From: Sanderia malayensis
Lineage: Eukaryota > Cnidaria > Scyphozoa > Semaeostomeae > Pelagiidae
Direction of reading: 5' to 3'
Length of the DNA stretch: 64,000 nt
NCBI GenBank assembly: GCA_013076295.1
Contig: RQOL01000516.1
Coordinates: 62,001-126,000 of the forward strand
In this document: piece after piece, positions 61,201 through 64,000 of the stretch
How the letters are laid out: every line of letters starts with the position of its first letter
Numbering within the stretch: the stretch's first letter is position 1
Notes under the pieces: model-generated
What the model was told of the DNA's origin: nothing
Seen by the model: the letters and a program-made list of their open reading frames with translations, nothing else
Databases searched by the model: none
Program-made: the position numbers and the translations under genes

Positions 61201-62805
61201 CTTTTGCTGACTCCCCACGTTTTCTTGACTTCCCATTTCCATTTTTGATAACTTCCCACTTCTGATGACTTCCCACTTTTTCCTACCTTCCCACTCGTCA
61301 CTTTTAATGATTTCGCAATTTTGATGCAATTTTTCAAACTCTTTCAATTTCCATCAAATTTTGTGGAAAGTACAAATTTGGTGTGCTGAATTTCAATATG
61401 AAACTGGATTTTGAAATTTGCATGTTTTTGGGGCATATAACGGGGTATAAGGGGGCAACATGCAAATTTTCAAACTCGTTCAATTTGTATCAAATTTTGT
61501 GGAAAGTACAAGGTTGGTGTGCTGAATTTGAACATGAAGCTTGTTTTTGAAATTTTCATGTTTTGAGGGCATACAAGGTTGAAAGAGGGGGCAATATGTA
61601 ATTTTTCAAACTCGTTCAATTTGTATCAAATTTTGTGGAAAGTACAATTTTGGTATGATGACTTCCTACTTTTGCTGACTTCCCACCTTTTCTTGACTTC
61701 CCATTTTCCATTTTTGATAACTTCCCATTTCTGATGACTTCCCCCTTTTCCTGCCTTCCCACTCTTCACTTTTGATGATTTCGCAAATTTTGATGCAATT
61801 TTTCAAAGTCTTTGATTTTGCATCAAATTTGGCGAAAAGTACAGTTTTGGTGTGCTGAGTTTGAATATGAAACTGGCTCTTGAAATTTTCATGTTTGGTG
61901 GGCATACAACCGGGTAGAACGGGGCAATATGAAATTTTTCAAACCCGTTCAATGTGTATCACTAATTGTGGAAACTACAATTTTGGTATCATGACTTCCA
62001 ACTTTTGCTGACTTCCCACTTCCCAGTTTTGATGACTTCCCATTTCTAATGACTTCCCACTTTTTCCTGCCTTCCCACTCTTCCCTTTTGATGAATTGGC
62101 AATTTTGATGAATTCGCAATTCGCATCAAGTTTAGTGGAAAGTACAATCTTGGTGTGCTAAGTTTGAACATGAAACTGGTTTTTGAAAGTTTCATGTTTT
62201 CAAACTCTTTCAATTTGCATCAATTTTTGTGGAAAGTGCAATCTTGGTGTGCTAAGTTTGAACATGAGACTGGTTTTTGAAAGTTTCATGTTTTCAAACT
62301 CTTTCAATTTGAATCAATTTTTGTGGAAAGTGCAATCTTGGTGTGCTAAGTTTGAACATGAGACTGGTTTTTGAAAGTTTCATGTTTTCAAACTCTTTCA
62401 ATTTGCATCAAAATTTGTGGAAAGTACAGATTTGGTGTGCTGAATTTGAACATGAAACAGGTTTTTGAAATTGCCATGTTTTGAGGCCACAAAACGGCGC
62501 AAAAAAGGGGAATATCCAATTTTTCAGACTCTTTCAATTTGCATCAAATTTCGTTGAAAATACAATTTCGGTGTTATTAAATTAATGATTAAACTTCTTT
62601 TTTGAACTCTTTATGCTTTGGGGGAATAAGACGGTGTAGAAGGGGGAATATGCAAATTTTCAAACCCGTTAAATGTGTATCAAATTTGGTGGAAAGTACA
62701 ATTTTGTATCATGATTTCCCACTTCTGCTCACTTCCCACTTTTTCTTGATATTTCACTTCCCACTTTTGACGACTTCCCTCTTTTGGTGACTTCCCACTT
62801 TTTGT
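55206..62805 (+). repeat. composite satellite, A and B modules
   Basis: The longest stretch without C or D. Contains the paralog of 38520-40800 (about 55455-57735), a 1132-bp tandem pair (anchors 57199/58331 and 57717/58849), tail cassettes at 56460-56845 and 57960-58260, a 468-bp tandem pair (60713/61181) and three 94-bp shortened A units (about 62152-62440). No gene is supported. Confidence 0.85.
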
Positions 62806-63021
62806 CAGATAAAGTGGGTTTCTCTCAGATAAAGTCGGTTTTCCTCAATATATTTATTCCGTTAGAGCTCGTTTGTTTTTTTCCAAATTTAACGCCCGTG
62901 ACAATAGCTGTAGGAAGAGTGGATATGATAATTCATGTATGCTTTATTGAGATTCTGTTCATACTTTGTGATGTCCGCTTGCCTTATCTATGGGAAGCGA
63001 ATGTCGCCATAATCATATAAA
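62806..63021 (+). repeat. C module copy 23, subfamily 2, first of trio
   Basis: First-position markers; counterpart of copy 11 (offset 30611), including GTTAGAGCTCG. TATATTTATTCC replaces TATAATTATTCC. Confidence 0.8.
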
Positions 63022-63150
63022 ACCACTCTTGGTAGATTCCCATTTCCCACTTTTGGTGACTTCCCACTTCTGCTGACGTCCCACTTTTTCTTGACACTCC
63101 ACTTCCCACTTTTGACGACTTCCCCCTTTTGGGGACTTCCCACTTTTTCT

Positions 63151-63366
63151 CAGATAAAGTGGGTTTTTCTCAGATAAAGTTGGTTTTCCTCAATATAATT
63201 ATTCCGATGGAGCTCATTTGTTTTCTTCCAAATTTAACGCCCGTGACAATAGCTGTAGGAAGAGTGGATATGATAATTCATGTATGCTTTATTGAGATTT
63301 TGTTCATACTTTGTGATGTCCGCTTGCCTTATCTATGGGAAGCGAATGTCGCCATAATCATATAAA
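63151..63366 (+). repeat. C module copy 24, subfamily 2, hybrid middle of trio
   Basis: Last-type left half (GATGGAGCTCATTTG) and first-type right half (CCCGTGACAATAGCTG, CATATAAA). The paralogous pair at 32195-32756 lacks this unit. Confidence 0.8.
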
Positions 63367-63495
63367 ACCACTCTTGGTAGATTCCCATTTCCCACTTTTG
63401 GTGACTTCCCACTTCTGCTGACGTCCCACTTTTTCTTGACACTCCACTTCCCACTTTTGACGACTTCCCCCTTTTGGGGACTTCCCACTTTTTCT

Positions 63496-63712
63496 CAGAT
63501 AAAGTGGGTTTTTCTCAGATAAAGTTGGTTTTCCTCAATATAATTATTCCGATGGAGCTCATTTGTTTTTTTTCCAATTTTAACGCCCATGACACTAGGT
63601 GTAAGAAAAGTGGATACGATAATTCGTGTATGCTTTATTGAGATTCTGTTCATACTTTGTGATGTCCGCTTGCCTTATCTATGGGAAGCGAAAGTCACCA
63701 TAATCAGATAAA
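63496..63712 (+). repeat. C module copy 25, subfamily 2, last of trio
   Basis: Last-position markers; counterpart of copy 12 at offset 30956, that is 30611 plus one 345-bp unit. Confidence 0.8.
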
Positions 63713-64000
63713 CCCACTTTTGGTAGCTTCCCACTTCCCACTTTTGGTGACTTCCCACTTTTGATGACTTCCCACTTTTTCCTGTCTTCCCACTTTGCAC
63801 CTTTGATGACTTCCCACTATTGATGCCATTTTTCAAACTCTTTCAATTTCCATCAAATTCTGTGGAAAATACAATTTTGGTGTGTTGAATTTGACAAGGA
63901 AGCTCGCTTTTGTAATTTTCATGCTTTGAGGGCATACAAGGTTGAAAAAGGGGGCAATATGCAAGTTTTCAAACTCGTTCAATTTGTATCAAATTTTGTG
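63713..64000 (+). repeat. composite satellite, runs off the window
   Basis: B block, then an A unit of the GACAAGGAAGCTCGC / GTTGAAAAAGGGGGC variant, matching 32757-33045. The array continues beyond the window. Confidence 0.85.

Overview
The window is eukaryotic repetitive DNA and holds no host gene that I can support. About 60 of the 64 kb is one composite satellite, AT-rich and entirely head-to-tail: every module I could orient points the same way. Two mobile-element insertions interrupt it. One is a 5'-truncated CR1/L2-type non-LTR retrotransposon (6259-7897). The other is a 2.1-kb non-coding foldback transposon (10585-12729) that carries a smaller TA-flanked element inside its left arm (11087-11420). 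The retrotransposon type and its 3' end (short stem, then an ATT-rich tail) are common in marine invertebrate genomes such as cnidarians and lancelets. That is the best guess for the host, but the sequence alone does not settle the species.

The satellite is built from four modules. A is a ~136-bp unit with a conserved ~52-bp head (TCAAACTCGTTCAATTTG...GGAAAGTACAATTTTGGT) and a tail ending in GGGGGCAATATGCAA; at least seven diagnostic tail variants exist. B is a degenerate minisatellite of ~17-bp units (TGACTTCCCACTTTTGA) in blocks of about 80-250 bp. A and B share the head: after GGT the sequence continues either as an A tail (GTGCTGAA...) or as a B block (ATGATGACTTCCC...), and B returns to the head through TTTTGATGCAATTTTTCAAAC. 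C is a ~195-244-bp unit that starts and ends with CAGATAAA-like octamers; 25 copies fall into three subfamilies. D is an 85-bp AT-rich unit containing GTACAAACAGTACAAATAC, with 17 copies.

C and D follow a strict arrangement. Subfamily 1 C is always followed by D after a ~125-bp gap. Subfamily 3 C is always preceded by D with a ~107-bp gap. Subfamily 2 C never pairs with D and instead forms 345-bp tandem pairs or trios. In the trios the middle copy is a left/right hybrid of the outer two, which is the product expected from unequal crossover.

Layout: 1-6253 A/B array with one C; 6254-7902 retrotransposon with 5-bp target duplications; 7903-10458 A/B array with a 604/468/332-bp higher-order ladder; 10459-12820 a C copy split by the foldback element; 12821-64000 array with segmental duplications at offsets of about 12.2, 15.8, 16.9, 24.0 and 30.6 kb and local tandem duplications of 468, 603, 833, 840, ~1.1 and ~1.17 kb. 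No genes cooperate here. The interest lies in how the satellite evolves (unequal exchange, module shuffling, position-specific variants) and in the nested insertions, whose empty sites are preserved in paralogous copies inside the same window.
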